Shown: in pieces, positions 34,177-44,200 of the stretch
Layout: every line of letters starts with the position of its first letter
How positions within the stretch are numbered: the stretch's first letter is position 1
Assembly (NCBI GenBank): GCA_046704785.1
Contig: JBJKRF010000088.1
Location: forward strand, 1 to 64,000
DNA length: 64,000 nt
Source of the DNA: JBJKRF01 sp046704785
Lineage (GTDB): Bacteria; Chloroflexota; Anaerolineae; Anaerolineales; Villigracilaceae
Direction of reading: 5' to 3'
Made by a program: the position numbers and the translations under genes
Notes under the pieces: generated by a model
The model's input: the letters and a program-made list of their open reading frames with translations, nothing else
Told to the model about the DNA's origin: nothing
Database searches by the model: none

Positions 34177-35870
34177 TGCCAACGCAGACGAGCCCATTGC
34201 ATTTACAGATGAGAGAAGCCTGTAAGTCAACAGGAGCTTGCTGGGCCGTTTGTCTGGAACGTGATGAGACGGGCTGGCGCTACGGGGAACGTTGTAAGCT
34301 CTCCAAGATCCTGCAACGAAAATTAAGTGAGTTTATCGAAACCAGGGGCATTTCGTCCTGGCTTAGTGGCGCCTTGGTCGGACGGCGCGCCCGCTCGCGT
34401 TCGATTGCAGACATCGGGTTGTCATGTAAGCGAGTCTATGTATTTCCGCAACGAAATGCGCAGTCCCTTTTTTTGGTCGCTGCGCAAAATGAGATGGACG
34501 CTGCCCAGCGACATGTCTGGCATGCCCTGTCTGTCAATGGCGCCAAGCCCACGGCGTATCCGCAATCTGACAAGACGCCCGATTGGGCGGCCAGCGCGTT
34601 GGTGGAGCGCCTGGCGCTGGTGGCAATATTCTCGCAGATGGTTGGTACGACGGAAGGCTGGGATGAAATCGTCCATCAGACGTTTGCTTTGCTTGAAACA
34701 GGGTTCAAGGTGTGCGGGGCGGCAATCTGTGTTCTCGAAGGCGGAAAGAAGAAAAACGTACGGGTGTATACCAATCGCGAGCAAGGCGCGGATGTCTATA
34801 CGGAGAGCCTGTCAGACAGCCCGCTGAAAGCCGTTCTGCGTGGCGGCGGGGAATCGTATCTCGAACATCCTACCAAAAAGATACCTTTTATCGATAAAAG
34901 CGCCCAATGTTGTCTGGTGTTGCCTTTCAAACGCAGCGAACGTGTGCTGGGCGCCCTGTATCTCGAAAGCGAAAGACCGCATGCCTTTTCTTTGTACGAC
35001 CGCCATCTATTGTCTTTAGTGGCCAGCCAGCTTTCGGGCTTGTTGGAGTCGGCCCGTTTGCAGGCTGAGACGGAGAGCGGCACCCGCAACCTGGAAGAAA
35101 CCGTGCTGGAGTTGCAGGAAACGCAGCAGGAATTACAGGCTCGCATCAGCGCGCAAAAGGAAGCCGAGGCGCGTCTGATCCAGGCGGCCAAACTGGCGGC
35201 GGTGGGTGAGATGGCCGCCGGTGTTGCTCACGAACTGAACAACCCCTTGACCACCGTGGTCGGGTTCACCGAACTTGCGCTGGAAGATCTGCCGCCGGAA
35301 CTCCCTGCGCGCGACGACCTGGAACTGGTTTTGAAGGAGGCCCGCCGCGCGCGCAGCGTGGTGCGACGCCTGCTCGATTTTGCCCGCCAGGGCGAAACCA
35401 GCCGTATCCGCGCCGACCTGAACGAAATCGTGGATGATGTGATGGTGCTGACCAAGCATTTGTTGCACACCAGCCGCGTTCAGCCTGAAATTCGCCTGAA
35501 GAAGAGCCTGCCCTGGGTGCTCGTCGACCGCAACCAGATCAAGCAGGTAGTCATCAATTTGGTCAACAATGCGCTCTACGCCATGCCCGACGGTGGACGC
35601 CTGGTGGTGGAGACGGACGTCCAGTCGCGTTACAGACGCCGTTGGCTGTCCCTGTCTGTCAGGGATACGGGCGTGGGCATTCCACCCGAAAATTTATCCC
35701 GCATCTTCGAGCCTTTCTTCACCACCCGCGGCGGACGGGGCGGCACCGGCCTGGGGCTTTCGGTAACCTACGGTATCGTGACGGATCACGGCGGCATGAT
35801 CGAGGTCGAAAGCGAGGTCGACGCTGGCGCGACGTTCATCGTCTGGCTGCCGTTGGAGGAACAGGAATGA
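34176..35870 (+). CDS. Histidine kinase with GAF domain (first gene of a phosphorelay)
   Basis: 564 residues, soluble. Residues ~1-130 are a diverged domain with several cysteines (ACKSTGACWAVC, ERCKL, LSCKR) that might bind a metal or flavin. A GAF domain follows (~150-295), then a coiled coil (300-335) and a HisKA/HATPase core with GVAHELNNPLTT (His352), NNALYAMPDGG, DTGVGIP and GTGLGLSV. The HisKA type is that of NtrB/AtoS kinases. Its stop overlaps the start of the next gene (ATGA). The three genes from here to 38179 form one operon. Confidence 0.9.
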   Translation: MPTQTSPLHLQMREACKSTGACWAVCLERDETGWRYGERCKLSKILQRKLSEFIETRGISSWLSGALVGRRARSRSIADIGLSCKRVYVFPQRNAQSLFLVAAQNEMDAAQRHVWHALSVNGAKPTAYPQSDKTPDWAASALVERLALVAIFSQMVGTTEGWDEIVHQTFALLETGFKVCGAAICVLEGGKKKNVRVYTNREQGADVYTESLSDSPLKAVLRGGGESYLEHPTKKIPFIDKSAQCCLVLPFKRSERVLGALYLESERPHAFSLYDRHLLSLVASQLSGLLESARLQAETESGTRNLEETVLELQETQQELQARISAQKEAEARLIQAAKLAAVGEMAAGVAHELNNPLTTVVGFTELALEDLPPELPARDDLELVLKEARRARSVVRRLLDFARQGETSRIRADLNEIVDDVMVLTKHLLHTSRVQPEIRLKKSLPWVLVDRNQIKQVVINLVNNALYAMPDGGRLVVETDVQSRYRRRWLSLSVRDTGVGIPPENLSRIFEPFFTTRGGRGGTGLGLSVTYGIVTDHGGMIEVESEVDAGATFIVWLPLEEQE

Positions 35871-37453
35871 GCGAATCTCGCGTCCTGGTTGTCGACGACG
35901 AACCCGGCATTGTTTTGCTGTGCGACCGCATTCTCTCACGGGTCGGTTACGAAGTGGTCACATATACCGACCCGCACCAGGCCCTGGACGAATTGAAGAA
36001 CGCGTATTTCGATCTGTTATTGGTGGATATTCGTATGCCGGAGGTCAGCGGCTTCGACCTGATCCATGCTGCGCACGATTTGCGTCAAGACATGGCGATC
36101 CTTGCCATGACGGGCTTTGGCACGGTCGAAACGGCGATCCAGGCCCTGCGGGGTGGGGTCGATGGTCTCATCCTCAAACCGTTCGAGAAAGATGAACTGG
36201 TGCAGGCGGTGCAGCAGGCCCTGCGCGACAACCAGCAAAAACGCGACGCCTCCCGAATCCAGGCCTTGCGTCCGCTGTTTAGCGTCACCGAGACGCTCCT
36301 GACGGAGACCCGCCCCGATTATTTGCTCGAGCTGATCCTCGATCTGTTCTCGAAACAATTATCCTGTTCCAACCTGGGCTTTTATCAGTACTCGGCCAAG
36401 GACCACTTGCTAAGCCTCCTGGGTGGGCGCGGGAAGATGCTACCGGATGGAAAAGCCGACGCGACGGGGAACATCGTCGCGCGCGCCGCAGCCTTGGAAA
36501 CGCCTATTTGGGGAGCGGCAGGCAGCGGGGCGGATGCAGCCCTGGAGGCCGACTTATCGCAATACGGGTGGAGCGCGTTGATGTGCGTCGCCACCTCGTT
36601 GGTCAACGTCCGTTCGGTTATTTTTGCGGCCAGGGAAGAGAACGAAGCGCCCTTCCGCGAAGTGGACCTGGAGACTTTTTTGATTCTGGCGCGGCAGGCT
36701 ACTGTTGCCTTCGAAAATGCACGCCTGTATGAAGAGTTGCGGATGTACGTCCAACGTGTGGAAGCTTCACAGCAGGCCCTGGTCCAGGCTGAGAAGTTGG
36801 CCGCTGCCGGTCGGTTGACGGCTTCCATCGCGCATGAGATCAATAACCCGCTACAGTCCGTCCGGAATTGCCTGCACCTTGCCACCCGCGGCGACTTGCC
36901 GGAGGAGATGCGCCAGCACTACATCGATCTGACGCACCAGGAACTCGAACGCCTGATGACCACCGTCCAACGTATGTTGGATTTCTATCGTCCCAACGCC
37001 GAGATGAAAGCCGTCCAGGTGCTCGACCTGCTCGAACACGTGCTGAATTTGCTGGGGCAGCAACTCCGTGAGCATAACGTGCAGGTGACGACCGCCTGGC
37101 CGGCCCGCTTGCCCAGTATCAAAGCCATTAGCAGCCAGATCGAGCAGGTTTTCATCAACCTGGTTTTAAATGCTTTCGACGCCATGCCCGACGGTGGGGA
37201 GTTGTTGATCAATATCTCCCAAAAGAAGAAGATGATCGAGATTTTGTTCCAGGATTCCGGGCCGGGCGTTCCGCCGGAGATTCAAAAACATATCTTTGAA
37301 CCTTTTATGACGACGAAGCAGGGCACCGGCCTGGGACTCTCGGTTAGTTATGATATTGTAAACACGCACGGAGGTCGCCTCGATCTGTTGACGGACCGGG
37401 GCCCCGGCGCTTGTTTCCGCGTTATGCTACCTATCAGCCAGGAGAGGGAGTAG
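35867..37453 (+). CDS. Receiver-GAF-histidine kinase hybrid
   Basis: 528 residues from an ATG overlapping the previous stop codon. Domain order is reversed from the usual hybrid: an N-terminal receiver (1-120; acidic DD at 10-11, phospho-acceptor Asp54 in VDIRMP, K in LKPFEK), a GAF domain (~140-300), coiled coil, then HisKA with SIAHEINNPLQS (His323) and HATPase (LNAFDAMPDGG, DSGPGVP, GTGLGLSV). The natural reading is that the upstream kinase phosphorylates this receiver, which gates the kinase activity toward the following response regulator. Confidence 0.9.
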   Translation: MSESRVLVVDDEPGIVLLCDRILSRVGYEVVTYTDPHQALDELKNAYFDLLLVDIRMPEVSGFDLIHAAHDLRQDMAILAMTGFGTVETAIQALRGGVDGLILKPFEKDELVQAVQQALRDNQQKRDASRIQALRPLFSVTETLLTETRPDYLLELILDLFSKQLSCSNLGFYQYSAKDHLLSLLGGRGKMLPDGKADATGNIVARAAALETPIWGAAGSGADAALEADLSQYGWSALMCVATSLVNVRSVIFAAREENEAPFREVDLETFLILARQATVAFENARLYEELRMYVQRVEASQQALVQAEKLAAAGRLTASIAHEINNPLQSVRNCLHLATRGDLPEEMRQHYIDLTHQELERLMTTVQRMLDFYRPNAEMKAVQVLDLLEHVLNLLGQQLREHNVQVTTAWPARLPSIKAISSQIEQVFINLVLNAFDAMPDGGELLINISQKKKMIEILFQDSGPGVPPEIQKHIFEPFMTTKQGTGLGLSVSYDIVNTHGGRLDLLTDRGPGACFRVMLPISQERE

Positions 37454-37456
37454 TTT

Positions 37457-38179
37457 ATGAAAAATAATATTTTAGTTGTCGATGATGAACCCGTTGCTCG
37501 CCAATCGCTGACCGATATTTTACGCTTGGAAGGCTACAACGTGTCGGCGGTACCTAACGGTGAACTGGCGGTGGAGCATATCCGTAAGAATTCCGTCGAC
37601 CTGATCGTGCTCGATTTGAAGATGCCCGGCATGAACGGCCTGGATGTCGTGCAGGTGGTCAACCAGGTTTCGCCGGATACCGAGATCGTTTTGCTGACGG
37701 CTTACGGCTCGATGGAGACAGCCGTCGAGGCGCTGCGGCAGCGGGTTCACGATTATCTGCTCAAACCGGCCTCGCCGAACCAGATCGTCGAGAGCGTCCA
37801 ACGCGGCCTGGAGCGCCGCGCCGCCCGCATTGCTGAGAGAGAGAAAGGCAAGAGCGAGGTGGATGTCTATCGTAGCAAAGACGGCACCGAGGTCGATTTG
37901 ATGCGGCGCACGATCATCCGGGAAGATATTGTCGAATCGATGACGCCTGCGGAGGGGCACTTGCTGAAAGTCTTTATCGAGAATGAGGGTAAGGTTTTTT
38001 CGCACCGCGAACTCGTGCTACTCGTGCAGGGCTACGATGTGTCTCAGCGTGAAGCGCAGGAAATTCTGCGCCCGTTGGTCAGCCGCTTGCGACATAAGTT
38101 GAGCGAATTTCCGTCGTTGTATAAGCGGATCACGAGTGTGCGCGGAACCGGTTACGTGTTCGAGTCCGAAGAGGAATAG
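37457..38179 (+). CDS. DNA-binding response regulator, receiver plus winged helix
   Basis: 240 residues. Receiver domain (1-120) with VVDDE, VLDLKMPGMNG (Asp53) and YLLKPAS; its sequence is of the NtrC type (TAYGSMETAVEALRQ), yet the output is a winged-helix of OmpR/PhoB type (~150-235: TPAEGHLLKVFIENEGKVFSHRELV, RLRHKLSE, ITSVRGTGYVF). GGAGAGGGAG precedes the ATG. It closes a three-gene cascade of kinase, receiver-kinase and regulator, and probably activates or represses its own operon or unlinked genes. Confidence 0.93.
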   Translation: MKNNILVVDDEPVARQSLTDILRLEGYNVSAVPNGELAVEHIRKNSVDLIVLDLKMPGMNGLDVVQVVNQVSPDTEIVLLTAYGSMETAVEALRQRVHDYLLKPASPNQIVESVQRGLERRAARIAEREKGKSEVDVYRSKDGTEVDLMRRTIIREDIVESMTPAEGHLLKVFIENEGKVFSHRELVLLVQGYDVSQREAQEILRPLVSRLRHKLSEFPSLYKRITSVRGTGYVFESEEE

Positions 38180-38207
38180 ACGCCCCCAACGTGAAATTCC
38201 CCTCTTT

Positions 38208-39158
38208 CTAATCGTGCAGGCTCCAGGGGATGTGAGAAACTTCCGGAGGGTGAATCCAGGAGAGCCAACCGCCCTTGGGATTCCGCTTGGTGGGGTCTTG
38301 TTTTTCCAGGGAGACCATCAACAGGCTGGCGCCCAAAACAGCCGCGCCAACCTGTTGCAGGCCGGTGAGGTTTTCATTCAAAAGATAATGGCTGATAACG
38401 ATGGTGACCAGTAATTCACCCAGTCCCAGAATGGCCGTCTGCAACCCGCCAATATTTTTGACTCCCAGGAAGAGGGCCAGCCTCGAGGCAAACGTGACTA
38501 GCGTTAACAGAATGACCGGCCACCAGGAGATGTCCTGGGCGGGTAGACGGTGGTCGAAGGCCAGGTAAAAGGGGAGCGTAACGATGCTCATTGCCAGCAA
38601 GGTATACATGGTAACCGTCGGTGCGGGGATTTCGTATAGCACGCGTTGATTGATGGGGATGTGTAAGGCATATAGCGCCGCTGCTCCGATCATCATCAGG
38701 ACTGCCCCCAAGGGAGCGTGGACGTTTGCGTTCGTCAGCAGGAAGACGGCGACGGCTGCCAGGCTCACGCGGATGATCGTCAGGCGGCTGATTTTCTGGT
38801 TGTCCAGGGCCGAGAAGATGGCAACGAAGAGGGGATAGAGCGAGTAGAGCAGTTGGCCGAGGCTGGCTGGCAGGCTTCCCAGCGCGAGGTAGTACAGTAA
38901 GGAACCGAATCCGTTGATTGCACCCGCCAGAAAACATCCGATCAATCCTACCGGGAAAATATATAGGAATCTACGCCAGAAGAGGATCATGATCACGAAC
39001 AGGAGAAGCGCTGCCATTACGGTTCGAAAAGCTACCACCGCGAGCGGCGTGAAGCCCAACAGGATTGCCCAGCGTCCGAATACAGGCGACAGTCCTAAAA
39101 AGAGTGCTGATGCCAGCGCGGCAGCGACACCCGCGTTGTGTGTTTTATTTTTGCTCAT
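38208..39158 (-). CDS. EamA/DMT-family transporter
   Basis: 316 residues with about ten transmembrane helices in two EamA repeats (LASALFLGLSPVFGRWA ... ; LMMIGAAALYALHIPINQRVLY ...). This drug/metabolite transporter superfamily includes amino-acid and threonine/homoserine exporters (RhtA) and many of unknown substrate. A highly charged C-terminal tail follows the last helix. It is the next minus-strand gene after the threonine synthase-receiver fusion, but a terminator-like hairpin and a 354-bp gap separate them, so co-transcription is doubtful. The substrate is unknown. Confidence 0.88.
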   Translation of the reverse strand: MSKNKTHNAGVAAALASALFLGLSPVFGRWAILLGFTPLAVVAFRTVMAALLLFVIMILFWRRFLYIFPVGLIGCFLAGAINGFGSLLYYLALGSLPASLGQLLYSLYPLFVAIFSALDNQKISRLTIIRVSLAAVAVFLLTNANVHAPLGAVLMMIGAAALYALHIPINQRVLYEIPAPTVTMYTLLAMSIVTLPFYLAFDHRLPAQDISWWPVILLTLVTFASRLALFLGVKNIGGLQTAILGLGELLVTIVISHYLLNENLTGLQQVGAAVLGASLLMVSLEKQDPTKRNPKGGWLSWIHPPEVSHIPWSLHD

Positions 39159-39203
39159 TGATAAAGGCTTTCACAACTTTGCCTTCGTGTCATGAACCAT
39201 TTT

Positions 39204-39237
39204 GGCTCCTTGGAAATTCATGGGATGAAGCAGATTT
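39204..39237 (+). repeat. Dispersed intergenic repeat, copy D
   Basis: GGCTCCTTGGAAATTC, then GGGATGAAGCAGATTT; adjoins the stop of a small doubtful minus-strand frame. Confidence 0.6.
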
Positions 39238-39415
39238 TTTATCCGTTAATCATCTCGTTCCGAAGAACCACCGTGTCTTTGTTCATTCTATAATTCAGGT
39301 GGACTACTTGATCGTACCAATGCATGGCAGACACGGTTTCCTGTCCATTGCCTTTTCCGTGTTCGTCCGCGTCTTGACACATTTTCTTTAAGTTCTTGGG
39401 AATCTCCATCACTGT

Positions 39416-39473
39416 AAAGAAAAGTGGAATGGTGGAATGGGTTTTGCGCGTTGACCGCCCCACTTTTTCTTTT
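39416..39473 (-). terminator. Terminator of the large signalling operon
   Basis: On the minus strand AAAGAAAAAGTGG pairs with CCACTTTTCTTT over a long loop, with the T-rich arm at the 3' side, 40 nt after the threonine synthase-receiver stop codon. The loop (about 32 nt) is large, so efficiency is uncertain. Confidence 0.5.
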
Positions 39474-39512
39474 CTGTCATCGCAAATCCCAGAGAGTTTA
39501 TGGCCGTTTCTT

Positions 39513-41168
39513 TTAGCGTATCAGGGCCTTGACTTCTTCCAAAAATTCATCGCTCATAAAATCGCCTTTTTGCATAAGCGCCTGAATCTGTCCTTGTAAG
39601 CGTGTTTTTTCTTCGGGTGTTAATTCTTTGGCTGTGGAAACGATCACCGGAATCTGAGCCGTTTCTGGGTTGGCTTTGAGCGCGTCCAAAACGGCAAAGC
39701 CGTCCATTTCGGGCATCATCAAATCCAGAATTAACAAGTCTGGGTGCTCCTTGGCGATGAGTTCCAAGGCCTCTTTGCCGTTCGTCGCCTCGAAGATGGT
39801 GTAATTCCCTTGGGATTGCAGGATACGCCGGATGAGCCGTCGGGCGTCAGCGGTATCGTCCACAATGGCAACACGTGGGAAGCGATTTGGTGCAACGCGG
39901 CTGAGCGCAGCCAGCAGACCCTCTTCCTGCGGCGCTTCTTCCTCGGTAGGCAGAACCACGTTCCGGGCCCAACCACTGCCAAGTACCAGTGGCTCGGCGG
40001 GCATGGTATGCCCGGTGCAGTTGACCACTACCACGTCGTTTGGTTTGATGACCCCTGTGCGTATCATTTTGAATAGCCCTGCGAAGGCGGCTGCGGAAGC
40101 CGGTTCGGCAGAGACGCCCTCCATTTTGGCCAGGACGTGCATGGCGCGGAAGGCTTCTTCGTCTGTGACGCTCTCGAACAGCCCGCGATATTCTTTCATG
40201 ATTTTTCGCAGGAACTTGTAAGACCGCCCCGGTGTTCCGGTGGCGAGAGTCTCGATGTGGGTCTTGGGGGTATGCACCGGGTCGGCGTCTTCCCTGTCTT
40301 GCTTCCAGGCATGTACCATTGGGGAGCAGCCATCGGCCTGGATGGCAATGATGCCAGGCGTTTTGTCGATCAGCCCCATCTGCCGCATTTCACGGAATCC
40401 CTTGGAGACTCCGATCGGGCCCAGTCCACCGCTGACGGCCTGAACATACCAATCGGGGCTGCGCCAATAAGCTGTCTCTGAGGGGCCCAACATATCGGTC
40501 AGTTGTTCGCAAATTTCGTAGGCGAGGGTCTTCATCCCCTCCACCGATGTAATCGTCCGTGCGCCCATATCGTGATACAAACCGCGCTGACTGGCAAATT
40601 CCAGAGCGATGGCTTTGGCCTGGTCATATGATCCTGTAACTTTGATGACCTGGCTGCCGTATAAGGCGATCTCCCTCATCTTGACTGCCGGAACCAGGCT
40701 GGTGACGAACGCCCAGAGCTTGATCCCCGCGCGGGCGGCGTATGCGGAATAGGAGATGGCGACGTTCCCTGTGGAGGCGGCCACCATTTCAGTAATCCCG
40801 GCTTCTTTGAGCGCTGCAATCGTGACAGCCGCCTGGCGGTCTTTGAAGGAAGCGCTGGGCCCCTGGCGTTCGTCTTTGATGTAGATGTTGGGGCATCCCA
40901 ACATCATCCCCAAATTTAAGGCCCGGATAAGGGGTGTGCCGCCCTCGCCCATTTTAAGGTCGGGGTTGGGTTTGTTGATTGGCAATAGCTCTTGATATCG
41001 CCACAGATCGAAGGTGCGGTGCGGCAATTCGCTTAGCAGGGGGCTTTTGACTTCTTCGTAGTTGTAAATTGCTTCTCGCCATTCGCTTCCGCATTGTGGA
41101 CATTTTATGTCGTTCGGATGATAAGGTGCCTCGTGACCACAGTCCAGGCACCTGATGACAAAGGACAT
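39513..41168 (-). CDS. Threonine synthase fused to a C-terminal CheY-like receiver
   Basis: 551 residues in one uninterrupted frame. Residues 1-30 are a zinc ribbon (Cys7, Cys10, Cys23, Cys26). Residues ~70-405 are a PLP-dependent threonine synthase (fold type II): GEGGTPLIRA, GPSASFKDRQ with PLP lysine 109, ASTGNVAISYSAYAARAG, and AVSGGLGPIGVSKG for PLP-phosphate binding. It converts O-phosphohomoserine to threonine; related enzymes such as cysteate synthase are possible. After a short linker (~406-430), residues 431-551 are a full receiver: VAIVDDT (Asp437/438), LLILDLMMPEMDG (phospho-acceptor Asp482), S511 and K534. The receiver is closest to the last receiver of the neighbouring giant kinase. 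No thrA/thrB lies nearby. Confidence 0.92.
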   Translation of the reverse strand: MSFVIRCLDCGHEAPYHPNDIKCPQCGSEWREAIYNYEEVKSPLLSELPHRTFDLWRYQELLPINKPNPDLKMGEGGTPLIRALNLGMMLGCPNIYIKDERQGPSASFKDRQAAVTIAALKEAGITEMVAASTGNVAISYSAYAARAGIKLWAFVTSLVPAVKMREIALYGSQVIKVTGSYDQAKAIALEFASQRGLYHDMGARTITSVEGMKTLAYEICEQLTDMLGPSETAYWRSPDWYVQAVSGGLGPIGVSKGFREMRQMGLIDKTPGIIAIQADGCSPMVHAWKQDREDADPVHTPKTHIETLATGTPGRSYKFLRKIMKEYRGLFESVTDEEAFRAMHVLAKMEGVSAEPASAAAFAGLFKMIRTGVIKPNDVVVVNCTGHTMPAEPLVLGSGWARNVVLPTEEEAPQEEGLLAALSRVAPNRFPRVAIVDDTADARRLIRRILQSQGNYTIFEATNGKEALELIAKEHPDLLILDLMMPEMDGFAVLDALKANPETAQIPVIVSTAKELTPEEKTRLQGQIQALMQKGDFMSDEFLEEVKALIR

Positions 41169-41288
41169 AGTTTGTATGAGTCTCCGACTGCAAAGCTCGT
41201 GAAATCGAGCGGTGAAATGGATTTCTTCGAACGCACATCATCTTTGTTTGGCGTCCAGAGAAACATCTCATCGAAGAAAATCCGCGAG

Positions 41289-44200
41289 TTATTGTTTACT
41301 CTCTAGCCTCTTGAGGGCTTTCTCCAATGTGGCGAAAAGCTCTTCTTCGTTCAATTTGCTTTTTTGTAGTAGCCGCTGACCAAAACTATCCAGTTGTTCT
41401 TTCTGTTCGGGTGTCAGGTCGGCACCGCTGACCACGACAACGGGCAAATCGCGCAGTTCAGGACTGGCACGCAAATGTTCCAAAATGGTGAATCCATCGA
41501 CATCAGGCATGAACAGGTCGAGGATGACAGCGTTCGGTTTTTCCGATGTGAGCTTGTCCCACCCGGCGCGGCCGCCTTCTGCGATGATGGGGTGATAGCT
41601 GCTTCGTTCCGAGATGATTTTTTCGATCAGGCGCAGGTCATCCGGGGAGTCGTCAATGATGAGCACGTCTTTGATGCTACCGTCGGCATTGAGGCGATTC
41701 AGCGCATCGATCAGGTCGTCTTCAAGGATCGGTTTGACGAGATAATCTGCTGCTCCCAGGCTGAACCCCTTTTCTTCGTCTTCTACGATGCTGCAAATAA
41801 TAATTGGAATGTCGCGGGTGTCTGGATCAGCCTTAATGCCTTCCAATACCGTCCAACCATCGATGTCGGGCATCATGATGTCAAGCGTAATGGCATACGG
41901 TTTGATCCGCTGGGCGGCGTCCTTGGCACTCGCGGGATTCGTCACGGGGAGTACTTTGAATCCCTGCGGTTTCAGGTAACGTTCGTACAGGCTGATCACC
42001 TGTGGGTCGTCGTCAATGCAAAGGATTACCTTCTGGCCGGGCTCTACCAGTTCATGGGCGGGGGGCTGGTCGAAAAACGGTATCGTGAAGTAGAACGTGC
42101 TTCCCTTTCCAGCGCTACTGTGAACGCCAATCTGACCGCCGTGCATTTCCACCAGACGGTGAGAAATCGAAAGGCCGAGGCCGGTTCCGCCAGTTTTGCG
42201 TGTGGGCGATGAGTCTACCTGCGAGAAAGGCTGGAACAGTTTCTTCTGGTCTTCCTCCGAAATGCCAGGGCCGCTGTCTGTGACGCTGATGAGCACTTCT
42301 TGTTGGCCGCTGGAATCGGTGTGTTTTTCTGCGACGACCGAGATTGTGCCCTCTTCGGTGAACTTGGCGGCGTTTGCGATCAAATTCAGCAATACCTGGC
42401 GGATGCGCATGGGGTCTGCGCGCACCGCCGGTAAATTCGGGTCGAGCTCTTGCTTGAGTCTGACGGGTTTGTCTTTCACCAACCCAACGGCGGTGGACAT
42501 TACGCTTTGAATGGTGTCGGCGATGTTCAATTCTTCGAGCGCCAGTTCCATCTTGCCTGCATCGATCTTGGAGAGATCGAGAATATCATTGATCAGCCCC
42601 AGTAGGTGTTGGCCGGAGTTGTAAATTGCGGAAAGGTCCTGGTTCTGCTGCTCGGTCACTGGGCCGTCAATCCCTTTGATGATGACGCGGGAGAAACCGA
42701 TGATGGAGTTCAGGGGTGTTCGCAACTCATGCGACATGTTCGCCAGGAACTGGCTCTTGAGACGATCCAGCTCGCGCATTTCGGCGACTGCTTTCTGCGC
42801 CAGGTCGTACGAACGGCCATTGTCGATGGCGACGGCGATCTGGTCAGCCAGCGTTTCCAGCACGGCGATGTCCTCCTCGTGGAAGGCGTTGACTTCTGTC
42901 GCCTGGATGTCCAACGCCCCGATGATACGGCTGCCAATTTTCAGCGGGATGCCGGCCTCTGCGCGTGTTTCTGGCAGCGATGGGTTCGGACGGTGAATTG
43001 GGTCGATGGCTGTGTTGTTCACAACTAGCGTGCGTGCGTTCCCCGTCACATAACCCACGACGGACTTCGAGCCGACCGTCAGGCTGTGTTGGCGGTCTTT
43101 CATTTCGCGCCCGGCTTCGCCGGTGGCTTCGCGTAGGATGGCGTTGAATCCGCTCTCTTCCGTGGTGAAGATCGCCACGTGGTAGTAACCGAAGCGTTGC
43201 TGAATTAGGTTCACGGTGCGATCGAACAGCGTTGGCAGATCGAGGGTTGAAGTAATCAAACGACCGACTTCCGTTGCTGTTGCCAGATATTCGTTCTGCC
43301 GTCTCAGCGCGGCTTCGTTTCTTTGTAGCGCCTCTTCGACGAGTTTACGCTCGGTGATGTCCTGGTCTGCGCCGTAGTATCGGGTAATTTTGCCTTTTTC
43401 ATCCCGTTCGACGTGGATATTGACCAGGATGTGGCCGATGCCACCATCTGTGAAGAGAATACGATGTTCCAATTGAGCGCTATAGTGGTGTTCTTCTGAT
43501 GCCAGCGCTTTTTCTACGGCAGCGCCGAAGATGGGTAAATCGTCCGGATAGACGAGACGCTCGCTATAGTCGGCAAGCGACATCTCGTATCCACCTTGTT
43601 CCTCTGCCGTCGTGTGGAAAATAGAATAAAAGTGGTCGTTGAAAGTGAACAGATCTTTTTCGATGTTGTATTCCCAGTTGGCAAGTTTGGCGATGTCCAA
43701 CGCCTCTGACAACTGCGTCTCGCTGGTGCGCAATGCTTCTTCGGCCTGCTTACGTTCGGTCACATCATAGAAGGCGGAAAGCAAGGCCGATTGGCCTGCG
43801 AACGTGAGCGGCTGCATGGAGAACAGCATCCACATTGGCGTGCCATCTACTTTTTTGACTTCGAGTTCGTAGTCGCGTAGTATGCCTTCTTTTTTCAGTT
43901 TTTCGAGCAGCGGTTTTCGGTCGGATTGATGCACGTAGAAGTCCGGCGTCTGGCTGCCGATGAGTTCATCGAGCGGTAAACCGAACGTTTGCCCCAACTG
44001 TTCGTTGGCGAATAGGACCGTACCCTCTTTCTCAGAACTGATGAGGATCGGAACCGGAACGGTTGCGACGATGAGTCGCAAGCGCTCTTCGGTTTCCATG
44101 AGCACTTGCTCGGCCAACTTGCGCTCCGTGATGTCTTCTGCAATGCCTGTAACGCGGAAGACATCACCGGCTTCGTTTTGGACCGGGAAGGCCCGGTCAC

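Larger units (their letters stand above)
39159..39512. other. 354-bp gap: repeat copy D, terminator, small doubtful frame
   Basis: The stretch holds a dispersed repeat (39204-39237) and the terminator-like hairpin (39416-39473). An open frame on the minus strand, 39239-39409 (56 residues, beginning MEIPKNLKKMCQDADEHGKG), has no ribosome site and no recognisable family; its stop lies next to the repeat. It may be a gene remnant. I do not call it as a gene. Confidence 0.4.

Noticed and set aside
39239..39463. Small minus-strand frame (up to 74 residues) in the 354-bp gap
   Set aside because: No ribosome site, no recognisable family, next to a repeat; may be a remnant. Kept only as part of the gap description.
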